In this document: piece after piece, positions 39,318 to 48,133 of the stretch | Layout of the letters: every line of letters begins with the position of its first letter | How positions within the stretch are numbered: the first letter of the stretch is position 1 | Source: Pseudomonas arcuscaelestis | GTDB lineage: Bacteria > Pseudomonadota > Gammaproteobacteria > Pseudomonadales > Pseudomonadaceae | DNA: 64,000 nucleotides | Assembly: GCF_016881005.1 (NCBI RefSeq) | Contig: NZ_JACOPV010000009.1 | Coordinates: 62,001-126,000, forward strand | Direction of reading: 5' to 3' | The notes under the pieces: model-generated | Told to the model about the DNA's origin: nothing | Databases searched by the model: none | Seen by the model: the letters and a program-made list of their open reading frames with translations, nothing else | Position numbers and translations under genes: made by a program

Positions 39318-39813
39318 TCTCTCATTCCTTAAGAAGCCAATTGGCCAGCAGGCTAAAGGTCCGCGCGGGGAACCTTTGTTCACTGGGGCCATGTATATCG
39401 CGGTACTGGCAGCAATCGTTATTGGGTTCAAGGTCACCATGACCTTTGGCGAAGGGCGTCAGTTACCGAACGATTACAGCCAGGTTGATCGAGTAAATAG
39501 CGCGCTTCAAAACGACATTGACGCGATCAACAAACTTCCAGTTCTACCTAAGCTTGAAAGCTCTTGGCGGATTGCAAGTGCTACATCTGCTATCTACGGG
39601 GTGGCATTTAAAGCACTGGACGAGATGACAAAGGGCGAACAAACAAACTCATATTCAGGTCCGCTGCGGAATTGGACAGCTCAGCTTAGCGGTGAGCCTC
39701 GCGCGGTACTTGGGGTAGCTAAAAAGATTCAATCTGAGGTTCCGACGTTTTTGTATGACTACACAATCTCAGGCGGAATCATGAAGTTAAACATCACAGT
39801 TGTAGGAACCTGA
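39313..39813 (+). CDS. Small inner-membrane pilus protein, probable ATT start
   Basis: 166 residues if it starts at ATT 39313. GAGGGGG ends seven bases before this ATT, and the frame INLSFLKKPIGQQAKGPRGE reads as a normal cytoplasmic N-terminus. The ATT overlaps the previous stop (ATTAA), the same coupling seen elsewhere in the operon. The next possible starts (TTG 39376, ATG 39391) have no ribosome-binding site. One membrane segment follows (MYIAVLAAIVIGFKVTM), then a periplasmic domain. Single-pass accessory protein with PilO-type topology; exact family not recognised. Confidence 0.65.
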   Translation: MNLSFLKKPIGQQAKGPRGEPLFTGAMYIAVLAAIVIGFKVTMTFGEGRQLPNDYSQVDRVNSALQNDIDAINKLPVLPKLESSWRIASATSAIYGVAFKALDEMTKGEQTNSYSGPLRNWTAQLSGEPRAVLGVAKKIQSEVPTFLYDYTISGGIMKLNITVVGT

Positions 39814-39814
39814 G

Positions 39815-40489
39815 ATGAAGGTCTTTCCGAACGTTGCATTGTCTGCATTAGTGGCCCTTTCATCGGCATGTTTTGCCGATGATTCCGACCAGATCCTCGA
39901 TCGCCAAAAGACCATGACGAACATGGAATACAAACGCGATCAGTTGAAGCTTCAGGCCGATATGGCTGATGCATACAAGAAGATGTCTGATGCTGGTTTC
40001 ATCGTTGATGCCGATGGTAATCCTTTGGGCGTTGAAAGCCTCCAGAAACTGGGTGTGGCGGTGAGAAAGCAGGGTAGTAGCCCTGAAGTCAATCCGTTCC
40101 AGAACGCAGGCTCCCCGATTGTTCCCAACGCTATGCCCTTCATGCTTGAACAACCCACCATGAGTGGAGCTACCCCGGCGCCACCAAACTCTCCGTTCAG
40201 TCAGCAGCGTTCGCCGATGCCGGGCCCACCTGGTTTGAGCAAGCCTGAACCTCAGGAGCAGCCGGCTTCTGATGACGACGAAAAGAAGGTTCTTGCTCTA
40301 CAGCAAGTCCGCGGCGACTCGGTAACCCTGCGCACCAACGATGGTGATCGTGTTCTTCGAGTTGGCGAGAAGGTTTATGACCTGACGCTTACCCGCTTCA
40401 CCGTCGATAAAGCGTACCTGAAAGGGCCGAAAGGTACTCAGGTTGTTTCCATTGACTGGACTACCTCCAAACGATATGCGGACGACTGA
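39815..40489 (+). CDS. pilP: Type IVb pilus PilP-like periplasmic protein
   Basis: 224 residues. Signal peptide KVFPNVALSALVALSSACFA. A helical segment (YKRDQLKLQADMADAYKKMS), a Pro-rich middle (PGPPGLSKPEPQEQP), and a C-terminal beta domain (GDSVTLRTNDGDRVLRVGEK, QVVSIDWTTSK) of PilP type. In R64 PilP links inner-membrane proteins to the secretin. The start codon follows the previous stop by one base. Confidence 0.8.
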   Translation: MKVFPNVALSALVALSSACFADDSDQILDRQKTMTNMEYKRDQLKLQADMADAYKKMSDAGFIVDADGNPLGVESLQKLGVAVRKQGSSPEVNPFQNAGSPIVPNAMPFMLEQPTMSGATPAPPNSPFSQQRSPMPGPPGLSKPEPQEQPASDDDEKKVLALQQVRGDSVTLRTNDGDRVLRVGEKVYDLTLTRFTVDKAYLKGPKGTQVVSIDWTTSKRYADD

Positions 40490-40491
40490 TC

Positions 40492-42279
40492 ATGAGTGAT
40501 GAACGAGTTAAAGGCGGCGTAGAGATTCAACAGAAGAAGATTCTGAAGCTACTCGTGGCCGATTCAAAGATCACGCTATCCCAGGCACAGTCGCTACCGA
40601 CTTCTGAAACCATGGAGTCGATAATTCCTGATATCGCGCGGATGGCGAGTAACGAAGACGCTTTGGTTTCCGCTGTTGCTAATGCACTCGGCCGCCCGGC
40701 TTTCACCGAGATTGAAGAAGGCCGTAAGGCGCTGCTGCCTGATATCTCGGAGAACTTCTGTGTTTACGATGGCATCGTTTTTCTGACCAACCCCTTGGAT
40801 CAACGTTCCATTGCACGAGCCCTTAGTTGGGCACGGCAAAAAAAGAGCGAAGGCCTGCTTAAGCAGGATGGTGATTTGCGTATTGGCGTCATCGGTGCAG
40901 CCAAACTCGATGGGCTACGCAATACCGATATCGATGACGAGGATGAGATATCCGGGGACGTCGAGGCTGCGAAGCAGCGAGCGGGTAAGCGCATCGACGA
41001 TATGATCCGAGAAGCTGCTTCTAAGGATGCCACTGACATCCACCTTCAGCCTTCTCAGGGAGATCGTATCCAGGTGCGATTCCGCATTGATGGAGATCTC
41101 AGGACTCAAAGAACCTACCCTATAAGCATGCACGATTCGGTGTGTCGGGTGGCAATCGAAACCCTCTGCAACTTGTCGCTTGAGACCGGCACCCCACAGG
41201 ATGGCAAATTCGGATTTGATCTATCTGGCAACAAGAAGATAAACATCCGCTTGAGCTCTATACCGGTTCAGCGCGGGTCCGATAAAACGCTGAAACTGGT
41301 TCTGCGTCTGCTCGGGAATAACACAAAACTGGCAAACCTGGACCATCTAGACCTGTCAGATCGAAATAAGGAAATTTTCCGACGCCTGGGCAATCTGCCA
41401 AACGGACTAATCGCTTTGACTGGACCAACCGGCTCCGGAAAAACGACTACTCAAAGTGCAATTCTGCTCGATGCTTATCGGAACAACCCCGATCGTAATT
41501 ACCACACAATTGAAGAGCCAGTAGAAATCCAGCATGAGGGGATGACGCATACTGAATGCAGTAAGCATTTGTCCTTCGCTGATGCTTTGCGTGCCTTACT
41601 GCGACAGGACCCTGACGTTATTTACGTAGGGGAGATGCGTGACAAAGCAACTGCAGACCTTGGCTACAGTGCTGCAATGACCGGTCACCTCGTGCTCACG
41701 ACCATCCATACGAACAATGCTCACGAGTCGATCGGCCGGCTGGAGCGTATGGATATCCCAGCGGACATCATTGCGGCTAACACCGCTGCTTTCGCCGCGC
41801 AGCGGCTTGTCCGGCGGCTGTGCAGCGATTGCAAGGTCTCCTATCGGCTCAAGGATGACCATAAACATGCAGCGCTCTATGGTTCAAACCAGATTTTTGG
41901 TGGAACCACAGAAGTCGTTTTGTACAAGGCTAACCCTAAAGGTTGCTCGACCTGTGGACACGAGTCTGGAGGCATGCGCGGCCGTGCCGGCATTGTGGAA
42001 ATCCTTGAGTTCACCCCCGACATTCAGGAAGCAATCCTCGCTGGCGTAAGCCCGGCCATCCTTCGACGCGAGTCAATTGCCAATGGGACCTTCCTCGACT
42101 TGTGGGACGACGGCCTGCGTCTGGTCAAAGCCGGCATCACAAGCTTTCAGGAACTTGAGGCTCGCCTTCGCCCGTACATGACCGATCGCGTGGTCGGAAC
42201 CAGGCCAGGAAGTGGGGCTGCGATTCAAGCAACGGGCCATGCCTCCGCACCGGGACTTCGTCACCAACCTCAGCTTTGA
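40492..42279 (+). CDS. pilQ: Pilus assembly ATPase, PilQ/GspE family
   Basis: 595 residues. Walker A LTGPTGSGKTTT near residues 309-320; Asp box and Walker B DPDVIYVGEMRDKATADLGY near 373-392; His box TTIHTNNAHES near 404-413; the C-terminal tetracysteine zinc motif is present as RLCSDCK and KGCSTCGHESGG. It powers pilin polymerisation at the inner membrane. Length is typical of R64 PilQ and PilB. No PilT-like retraction ATPase is seen in the window. Confidence 0.92.
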   Translation: MSDERVKGGVEIQQKKILKLLVADSKITLSQAQSLPTSETMESIIPDIARMASNEDALVSAVANALGRPAFTEIEEGRKALLPDISENFCVYDGIVFLTNPLDQRSIARALSWARQKKSEGLLKQDGDLRIGVIGAAKLDGLRNTDIDDEDEISGDVEAAKQRAGKRIDDMIREAASKDATDIHLQPSQGDRIQVRFRIDGDLRTQRTYPISMHDSVCRVAIETLCNLSLETGTPQDGKFGFDLSGNKKINIRLSSIPVQRGSDKTLKLVLRLLGNNTKLANLDHLDLSDRNKEIFRRLGNLPNGLIALTGPTGSGKTTTQSAILLDAYRNNPDRNYHTIEEPVEIQHEGMTHTECSKHLSFADALRALLRQDPDVIYVGEMRDKATADLGYSAAMTGHLVLTTIHTNNAHESIGRLERMDIPADIIAANTAAFAAQRLVRRLCSDCKVSYRLKDDHKHAALYGSNQIFGGTTEVVLYKANPKGCSTCGHESGGMRGRAGIVEILEFTPDIQEAILAGVSPAILRRESIANGTFLDLWDDGLRLVKAGITSFQELEARLRPYMTDRVVGTRPGSGAAIQATGHASAPGLRHQPQL

Positions 42280-42582
42280 CCATACAAGCCTTGGAGTAGG
42301 GTTCGATTACCAGCATGAATTTGGATGTAGTGTTTTGGATAGCGTTCTATGAGCGCATCCAAGACAATCTACACAACAGATACCACCCGCCCTGACGAGC
42401 AGGGCGGAAGGGGTCGAGGCTAGAGGCGATATCGTGTTCTCACTATCCCTTGGACCTAGTCACGGCCTCTCTTCTGTCATGAATGACCGCCTCGGCGGTG
42501 ACGGAAAGATGCATGGAATTTCAGTGTCCGCTTCGGCAGACCTGTACACAAACTAAAGCAAAATCACCGAGGCAACTCAGAG
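42280..42582 (+). other. Leader region of the pilin gene
   Basis: 303 bases without a credible gene. A perfect stem CCGCCCTG, loop ACGAG, CAGGGCGG lies at 42387-42407 without a T run; it may attenuate or stabilise RNA so that pilin is made at a different level from the ATPase. No copy of the shared CACTATTA motif was found here, only CACTATCC at about 42437. Confidence 0.35.
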
Positions 42583-43053
42583 ATGAACCGCAAGAATCGA
42601 GTATCCACCGCCGCAGCCCTCAAGATGCAAAAGGGCTTCACACTCCTCGAAATCGTGGTCGCGATTGCGATCGTTGCTATGCTCGCTGCCTTTATCTTGC
42701 CTGGCCTGATCCAGAACAAGGAAGACGCCAAATACAGCACTGCCTTAACCCAACTCGAGAAGGACTTCCCTTCGGCGATCACTCGCCAGGTGTCCCGCAC
42801 GCAGACCTGCAGCGCTACGAACATCACCAAGGCCTTGTTGCTTGAGCGTGGTCTGCCGACCAATACGGTGTGGAACTCTCCGTGGACCGTCGCGTCTGTA
42901 ACCTCGAACCTGGTCACGATCAATTACCCCATTGATTCCACCGATACCAAAACCGCTGCCGACTTGGCAACAGCTTTGACCAGTACCAACAACGTCCAGT
43001 CGGCCGTTGCGTCTGGCAACACCTCTATCACCGTCGCATATCGCTGCAACTGA
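42583..43053 (+). CDS. Major pilin candidate, type IV prepilin (PilS-like)
   Basis: 156 residues. Leader ending in MQKG, cut before Phe, then FTLLEIVVAIAIVAMLAAFI with Glu5 of the mature protein. The mature chain is about 138 residues, small for type IVb. Two Cys (TQTCSA and the final YRCN) could form the terminal disulfide loop. Its own leader and first position among the three prepilin genes suggest it is the major subunit. The prepilin peptidase gene is not in the window. Confidence 0.85.
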   Translation: MNRKNRVSTAAALKMQKGFTLLEIVVAIAIVAMLAAFILPGLIQNKEDAKYSTALTQLEKDFPSAITRQVSRTQTCSATNITKALLLERGLPTNTVWNSPWTVASVTSNLVTINYPIDSTDTKTAADLATALTSTNNVQSAVASGNTSITVAYRCN

Positions 43054-43068
43054 TCGGGGGTTGAGAGA

Positions 43069-44238
43069 ATGGCTTACTGGCAGATCAGTTTCATTGGAGA
43101 GTCCGGCAGCATTGAGACCTCTTCTTCCATCAAGGCTGAGACTCGTGAGCAAGCCATTCTTCTCTTTGGTCGGCCCCCTAAGTTCATCCAGCAGGTGAAG
43201 GTCGATCACCTGGGGGCGGTGAAGGCAGCATTTGAAAAGAAATTCCCCCCAATCGAACAGGTTTTGATTCTGTCTGCTATTGCATCGAAGCTTGCTTCGG
43301 GGAAAACCATTGGCAAGGCGATTAAGGAGTCAGTCGACTTCGGTCGCCTGGGCCTGACCTTCGGTGAAATCGATCGTTGTGAAACTCCGAAGGAGTATTT
43401 AACCAAGCTCCGCTTTGATGAGACAGCGATTCTCATCGCAGATGCTGGTGATAAAGCGGGCAAGCTTTCTGAATCTTTGTACCGTGCCTCAAAGGCGATT
43501 CAGGAACGCATTAATGCCAAGAAGGAGTTTGGGAAGGCAATGCAGCAAGGGTTGCTCTATACCACTCTTGGTGCACTTTTTATGGTTGGCATTCCGCTAT
43601 GGGCTGGTAGCACCATTAACGACTTCATTGAGGTGCAGCGTATTCCGCTGAAGCTCAACGCACTCAGCAATATGATCATGTTTCTGTTCATGCTCTATAC
43701 GCAGTACTTCGTATTTCTGATTGCTGGCGTTGCGGGTATCTACGTTTTCCGGGAGAGAATCTGGGAAAACATAAGGACTCTCCCAGTCTTCTCATTCATT
43801 AATGAGCGGATGAAAGTTTCGCGTGGACTGGACTTTGTAACGTCCTATCAGCTGCTTCTATCGAGTGGTTTCAACAACCTGCAGAGCTTCCGATTCCTGG
43901 CGGCGCGGTCTAAGGGCCTAACCCATCGACTATACCTTCAGGCATCTGAGCGGCTGAACGAGGGACGACAGCTATCTGATGTTTTCGATAACCCTGAGTG
44001 GCCGCCAATTGTGCATCAGAACCTTCAGGGCTTTGAAGATCAGGGGCCGCAAGGCCGAGATATGGTTCTCGCCAATCTGAACGAAGCGCTAAAAGCCTAT
44101 TACCTCGAATATTCTGCTCGTGTTAGCCGGGTGGCATCGATTGTTGGATTCTCTATGATGATTCTAACCATCATGATGTTCGCGGTCGGGTTCTACATGC
44201 CGATCGTGAATCTCAATTCCGCGTTGAAGCAGATGTGA
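43069..44238 (+). CDS. pilR: Inner-membrane pilus platform protein, PilR/GspF family
   Basis: 389 residues, TGAGAGA upstream of the ATG. Two cytoplasmic helical domains with the F-D-E-T-A-I-L-I-A-D-A-G-D-K-A-G-K-L-x-E-S pattern (near 115-135) and about three membrane segments (LLYTTLGALFMVGIPLWAG, YFVFLIAGVAGIYVF, GFSMMILTIMMFAVGFYMP). It holds the assembly ATPase at the membrane. Its stop overlaps the next GTG start. Confidence 0.9.
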   Translation: MAYWQISFIGESGSIETSSSIKAETREQAILLFGRPPKFIQQVKVDHLGAVKAAFEKKFPPIEQVLILSAIASKLASGKTIGKAIKESVDFGRLGLTFGEIDRCETPKEYLTKLRFDETAILIADAGDKAGKLSESLYRASKAIQERINAKKEFGKAMQQGLLYTTLGALFMVGIPLWAGSTINDFIEVQRIPLKLNALSNMIMFLFMLYTQYFVFLIAGVAGIYVFRERIWENIRTLPVFSFINERMKVSRGLDFVTSYQLLLSSGFNNLQSFRFLAARSKGLTHRLYLQASERLNEGRQLSDVFDNPEWPPIVHQNLQGFEDQGPQGRDMVLANLNEALKAYYLEYSARVSRVASIVGFSMMILTIMMFAVGFYMPIVNLNSALKQM

Positions 44239-44759
44239 GTACTCGGCGTGCCCAGGCGGGCTTCACACTCATTGAGATTATTGTCGCGTTAGCGATTATT
44301 GCGTTGCTCTCAGTCGCGCTGTTGCCGCCTTCCTTTGAGCGGGTCACAGAGTCCAAGATTGAAGCGTCGATTGGTCAAGCCCAGTCGATCCTTCAAGTAT
44401 GTGACATTGCTCGCACGAAAGTGCTGACTACGTCGGTGGATGGTTCAGGTAGGTACAGTCACACCTACGCCAGCATGCCCAACTGGTCTACGACAGCCAT
44501 GCTGCAGACAAAGCTAGCTAACGATTACAACTTGCCGGCAGACAACGCTTTGGGCTCCAAAATCCTGGTCAAATTCGATGCTGCTCGTTGCTACGTTGCG
44601 GTCGACCTACCTTTTCTCCAGGACAATTATGGAGGTTTGGTCACTGAGACAGTTGGTGGCAAGACCAGACTAATCCTGTCTACACGCCCAAGGAATGCTG
44701 CATACCCATCTTGGGTCGTTAACCAAAAACGGATGCTTCACGATGAAGAAACGCGCTGA
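44235..44759 (+). CDS. Minor type IV prepilin
   Basis: 174 residues from GTG 44235. The short leader STRRAQAG is followed by FTLIEIIVALAIIALLSVAL, a standard class III signal with Glu5. Two Cys (LQVCDIA and ARCYVAV). The mature part is different from the major pilin. It overlaps the next prepilin by 17 bases. Probably a pilus tip or priming subunit. Confidence 0.82.
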   Translation: MSTRRAQAGFTLIEIIVALAIIALLSVALLPPSFERVTESKIEASIGQAQSILQVCDIARTKVLTTSVDGSGRYSHTYASMPNWSTTAMLQTKLANDYNLPADNALGSKILVKFDAARCYVAVDLPFLQDNYGGLVTETVGGKTRLILSTRPRNAAYPSWVVNQKRMLHDEETR

Positions 44760-45753
44760 CCTCCGCAGTAGCAAAGGCCAGTCCGGCTTTACGCTCATCG
44801 AGCTTTCGGTAGTTCTGGCGGTACTTACCCTCATGGCTATGTTTTCCGTTCCCAAGTTTATGGAATCGATCAACGAGAAACGCTCTGGTCTTACCATCCA
44901 AGAGACTCAAGCGGTCCTGGATGCCGCCCGAACGTACCGCATGAAAAATGGTGCCTGGCCAGGTGACTCAACCTGCTCTAACGCTAAGTCTGTGCTTGAG
45001 GGCACAAACCCACCGATGCTGGCCGGTGTGAACAACAAGAACAAATTTAACTCCGCGATCTCGACTCAATGCACAACGTATACGTTCAGCGTGACTCAGA
45101 ACATCATCAAGGACTGGGATGGCGACGTAGCAAACGGATTGCCTGCGACAACCATCACCGATAAAGCCAATCACACGATCAGGTCGACCATTGGGGTGCC
45201 AGGTACCGAGCCGGCGCTGAGCACCAAGCTAAGTCGTGTTTCCACTGGTAACCCTGAAGACAACAGGATGCGCGCAACCCTTTTACTTGGTGGGCAGTCC
45301 ATCGCTGAAGGTGGTGACATCCAGCTCTCAAAGGTGAACCCAACAATTAGTGCGCAGAACGGTTCGTTGAACCTTTCGTCAGCATCACAGGACGTAAGCA
45401 TCGCTGCTGGCAACATGCTAACTGCCGATGACATCAGGATTCGGACACGAAACAACGCTTTGTTGTCAGATCTGCTGCCGAACTACGTGCAGAAGGGTAC
45501 CTATCTTGTCAGGCACGGCTGGGGCGTTATAAAGCCTACATGCTCAAATGGCGGGATCCCTAAAGCATCGTTACGGCCAGGCATGATGTCCGGTGGTTAC
45601 AACCCTGGCGTTACAGGCAGCGGCATTTTTGGTTTTGTTTATCGGTTGATCGACAACGGCAAAATGTGGATTGTTCAGACCGACATCTGGGGTACCGCAG
45701 AAGAGCGCAACAAGCTTGATTCCCTGGTAGATGTGTATTGCTACTACCCCTAA
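44743..45753 (+). CDS. Large prepilin, PilV-like tip adhesin
   Basis: 336 residues from the ATG at 44743. Leader to GQSG, then FTLIELSVVLAVLTLMAMFS. The long C-terminal part has a beta-rich region (IQLSKVNPTISAQNGSLNLS) and ends GKMWIVQTDIWGTAEERNKL to VDVYCYYP. Length and order fit PilV, which carries the recipient-recognition end in R64. No shufflon repeats or recombinase were found downstream, so this end appears fixed. A GAAA-capped hairpin (CGCTCC/GGGGCG at 45754-45769) follows, without a T run. Confidence 0.78.
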   Translation: MKKRADLRSSKGQSGFTLIELSVVLAVLTLMAMFSVPKFMESINEKRSGLTIQETQAVLDAARTYRMKNGAWPGDSTCSNAKSVLEGTNPPMLAGVNNKNKFNSAISTQCTTYTFSVTQNIIKDWDGDVANGLPATTITDKANHTIRSTIGVPGTEPALSTKLSRVSTGNPEDNRMRATLLLGGQSIAEGGDIQLSKVNPTISAQNGSLNLSSASQDVSIAAGNMLTADDIRIRTRNNALLSDLLPNYVQKGTYLVRHGWGVIKPTCSNGGIPKASLRPGMMSGGYNPGVTGSGIFGFVYRLIDNGKMWIVQTDIWGTAEERNKLDSLVDVYCYYP

Positions 45754-45794
45754 CGCTCCGAAAGGGGCGTCAGCCACAGAAGGTTAACTGATTA

Positions 45795-46991
45795 GTGCCG
45801 TACTCCGTCATCATTGCCAAGCCTACCAAGGACTGCAATGCAGATTGCACCTACTGCTCTGCACCGCCGGACGGCAACCCGGGCTGGACGTTTGGCGATT
45901 TCCAGATGATGTTTGATCGTCTGGTAGATTCGTTCACTCCGAACGTGCAGTGGATCTGGCATGGCGGTGAGCCGATGCTGATGAAGCCTGAGTTTTATCG
46001 GCAGTGTGCTGAGTACGCTCGGCAACGGCATCCAGGCGTCAAATTCGCCATTCAAACTAATTTACTGGCCTACAAGACTTCACGTTGGAAAGACGTCTTC
46101 GAAGATGTATTTGAGGGCCGCATCTCCACCAGTTTTGATCCGTACAAACGCTATCGCACAGTGAAGGGCTCAGCTGAGACCTACGACAGGCTGTTCTGGA
46201 AGGCAATGGATGCCGTGATTGGAGATGGCTTTCGTCCTTTGGTGATCGGTGTGTACGACGAGGGAGCTGCCTCATCCGCGTCTGAGATGTACGACAAAGC
46301 GAGGTCGTATGGAGTCTATGGGTTCGACATTCGTCTCAACTATGCCTATCCGGCAGGCCGTGTTCGTGACTCTGGAATGCTCATCGAGCCCAGGACCTAT
46401 GGACAGATGCTGGTTGACCTTTATGACCGGTGGGTAGCCGACCTACCAACATTCAACATTACGCCCCTGGATCAGATGCTCCAGAAGGTCGCTGGATACC
46501 GCAGCACTCTGTGCCCTTGGACAAAGTCATGCGGTGGGAAATTCCTGACGATTGATCCTGATGGTTCAGTGTTCAATTGCAGCGAGTTCAGCGACCTCGG
46601 TGACGATCGCTACCGCTTCGGCAACATCCTAACGGGAGAGGTCCAGGGGCCGACTCCTATTGAGGTCAAGTTCTACCCTCCGGCAGAGATCGTTTCAGCC
46701 TTGTCAGCTTCACCTGCTTCCAGGGAAATCATGAGCCGGCAATTCAAGTTCCCAGTCGACTGCAGGTCGTGTGATCACTTCACCGAATGCGAAGGAGGCT
46801 GCGCCAGAGACTCGGTACTGTTCGAGCGTGGAATGGGTGGCAAGTTCGGATATTGCGAGAGTTGGAAAATGGTTTTCACCAGGCTTAAACAATCGGTTGC
46901 CAGTGGTGAGGCCGACCGACTACTACTGAAGCTGGGCATCACCCCGGCTGATGCACGAGCCCGGGTCGCGGCCCTGGCCATGGTGTCCTGA
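45795..46991 (+). CDS. Radical SAM/SPASM protein 1
   Basis: 398 residues from GTG 45795. Radical SAM cluster Cys14-x3-Cys18-x2-Cys21 (CNADCTYCSA), then IWHGGEPML (SAM-binding GGEP). SPASM part: FLTIDPDGSVFNCSEFSD and CRSCDHFTECEGGCARDS. Such enzymes use a reduced [4Fe-4S] cluster to split SAM and modify peptides, often by carbon-sulfur or carbon-carbon bonds. It lies 41 bases after the pilus operon, with no terminator, so it is probably on the same transcript. It resembles protein 8 (61177) in length and layout. Confidence 0.9.
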   Translation: MPYSVIIAKPTKDCNADCTYCSAPPDGNPGWTFGDFQMMFDRLVDSFTPNVQWIWHGGEPMLMKPEFYRQCAEYARQRHPGVKFAIQTNLLAYKTSRWKDVFEDVFEGRISTSFDPYKRYRTVKGSAETYDRLFWKAMDAVIGDGFRPLVIGVYDEGAASSASEMYDKARSYGVYGFDIRLNYAYPAGRVRDSGMLIEPRTYGQMLVDLYDRWVADLPTFNITPLDQMLQKVAGYRSTLCPWTKSCGGKFLTIDPDGSVFNCSEFSDLGDDRYRFGNILTGEVQGPTPIEVKFYPPAEIVSALSASPASREIMSRQFKFPVDCRSCDHFTECEGGCARDSVLFERGMGGKFGYCESWKMVFTRLKQSVASGEADRLLLKLGITPADARARVAALAMVS

Positions 46992-48133
46992 TGCTTCAGG
47001 TCTATCTCAAGCCGACGAACTATTGCAACGTAGGGTGCGACTTTTGCTATCTGCCAGAGGATGTCAGGGCGACAAAAAATAGAATGTCGCCAGAAACCCT
47101 TGAGCAATCCCTCCAACTGATCCGCGACCTCGCCGCGCGCGAAGGCCATGAGCGAGTGTCCATCCTGTATCACGGCGGTGAGCCGCTCACCTTGTCATCA
47201 GAAACCCTCTTTGAGTTCTCTGACGCAGTGCGGAGCGGACTTAAAGGGCTTGAGATTCAGGAGTCGATCCAGACATCTCTAATCCCACTGCGGCCGAGCC
47301 ATATGAGCTTTCTCCATGAGCGCTGTGGTTCCTTTGTAGGTTCCTCGATCGACTTTTCCGGGAGAACCATCAATGGCTCAAGCGACCGGTACGTCGATCT
47401 CTGGATGGAGAAGGTCAACCTGGCGCGCAGTAATGGGCTTGAAGTCGGACCAGTGATGGTCCCAACCCGCGGCGAGCTGCATAGAGCCCCCGAAATCTAT
47501 TCATGGTTCAAGGACAATGGCTTTCGGCACTTCAACATTGAGCGCTACAACAGCCAGGGTGGGGATGCGAACCGGCCGGATAATCGTGAGCACGCAAACT
47601 TCCTGCGGGAGCTCTTCGATTTATCCATTGCGGATCTGCGAGAAACGGCGACCTGCGTTACTAACAACGCCGTTGGAGCATCGATCGCAGGCGTCATGAG
47701 TGCTCAGCCAGGTGAGCGGTGGGGCGGCTCATGTCAGCGAGATTTTCTTGTCATCAACCCAGACGGCTCTCTCAATTCCTGTCCAGATCGCATGGAATAC
47801 GAATCTGATGCATGGCCTAAAGCGCAAGATGGGATAGACGCGTTTCAGTCCAGCCCGGCCCGGCTTGGTTGGATCAAAGTTCAGTACATCGAGCACATCG
47901 AAAACCATTGCCGGAAGTGCGAATTCCGGTCCTGGTGTAAGTCTGGTTGCCCCATCACTGCACACCAGGTGCACACCGGTTCAGGCGAGTGTGCGGGCTA
48001 CCGATCACACTTGATGCACGTGAAGGATTTCCTGAGCGGTCCTGACGGGCTGCGTCTAGCATCGGCCTACTTGGCGGCCTCCGGCATCTACCGATACGAC
48101 CCATACACCTACGGCATAGAGCGAATCCAGTGA
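46991..48133 (+). CDS. Radical SAM/SPASM protein 2
   Basis: 380 residues. Its ATG overlaps the previous stop by one base (TGATG). Cluster Cys12-x3-Cys16-x2-Cys19 (YCNVGCDFCYL), ILYHGGEPLT, and SPASM marks FLVINPDGSLNSCPDRMEY and CRKCEFRSWCKSGCPITA, with a final SGECAGYR. Overall close to anSME-type peptide-modifying enzymes. It differs from proteins 1 and 3 enough to suggest a different substrate site or reaction. Confidence 0.9.
   Translation: MLQVYLKPTNYCNVGCDFCYLPEDVRATKNRMSPETLEQSLQLIRDLAAREGHERVSILYHGGEPLTLSSETLFEFSDAVRSGLKGLEIQESIQTSLIPLRPSHMSFLHERCGSFVGSSIDFSGRTINGSSDRYVDLWMEKVNLARSNGLEVGPVMVPTRGELHRAPEIYSWFKDNGFRHFNIERYNSQGGDANRPDNREHANFLRELFDLSIADLRETATCVTNNAVGASIAGVMSAQPGERWGGSCQRDFLVINPDGSLNSCPDRMEYESDAWPKAQDGIDAFQSSPARLGWIKVQYIEHIENHCRKCEFRSWCKSGCPITAHQVHTGSGECAGYRSHLMHVKDFLSGPDGLRLASAYLAASGIYRYDPYTYGIERIQ

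Noticed and set aside
42483..42845. Plus-strand frame of 120 residues across the pilin start
   Set aside because: It overlaps the pilin gene in another frame and its product resembles no protein; the pilin frame has the class III signal.
44743..45794. Shufflon behind the PilV-like gene
   Set aside because: No repeated recombination sites or alternative C-terminal ends and no recombinase follow; the next gene is a radical SAM enzyme.
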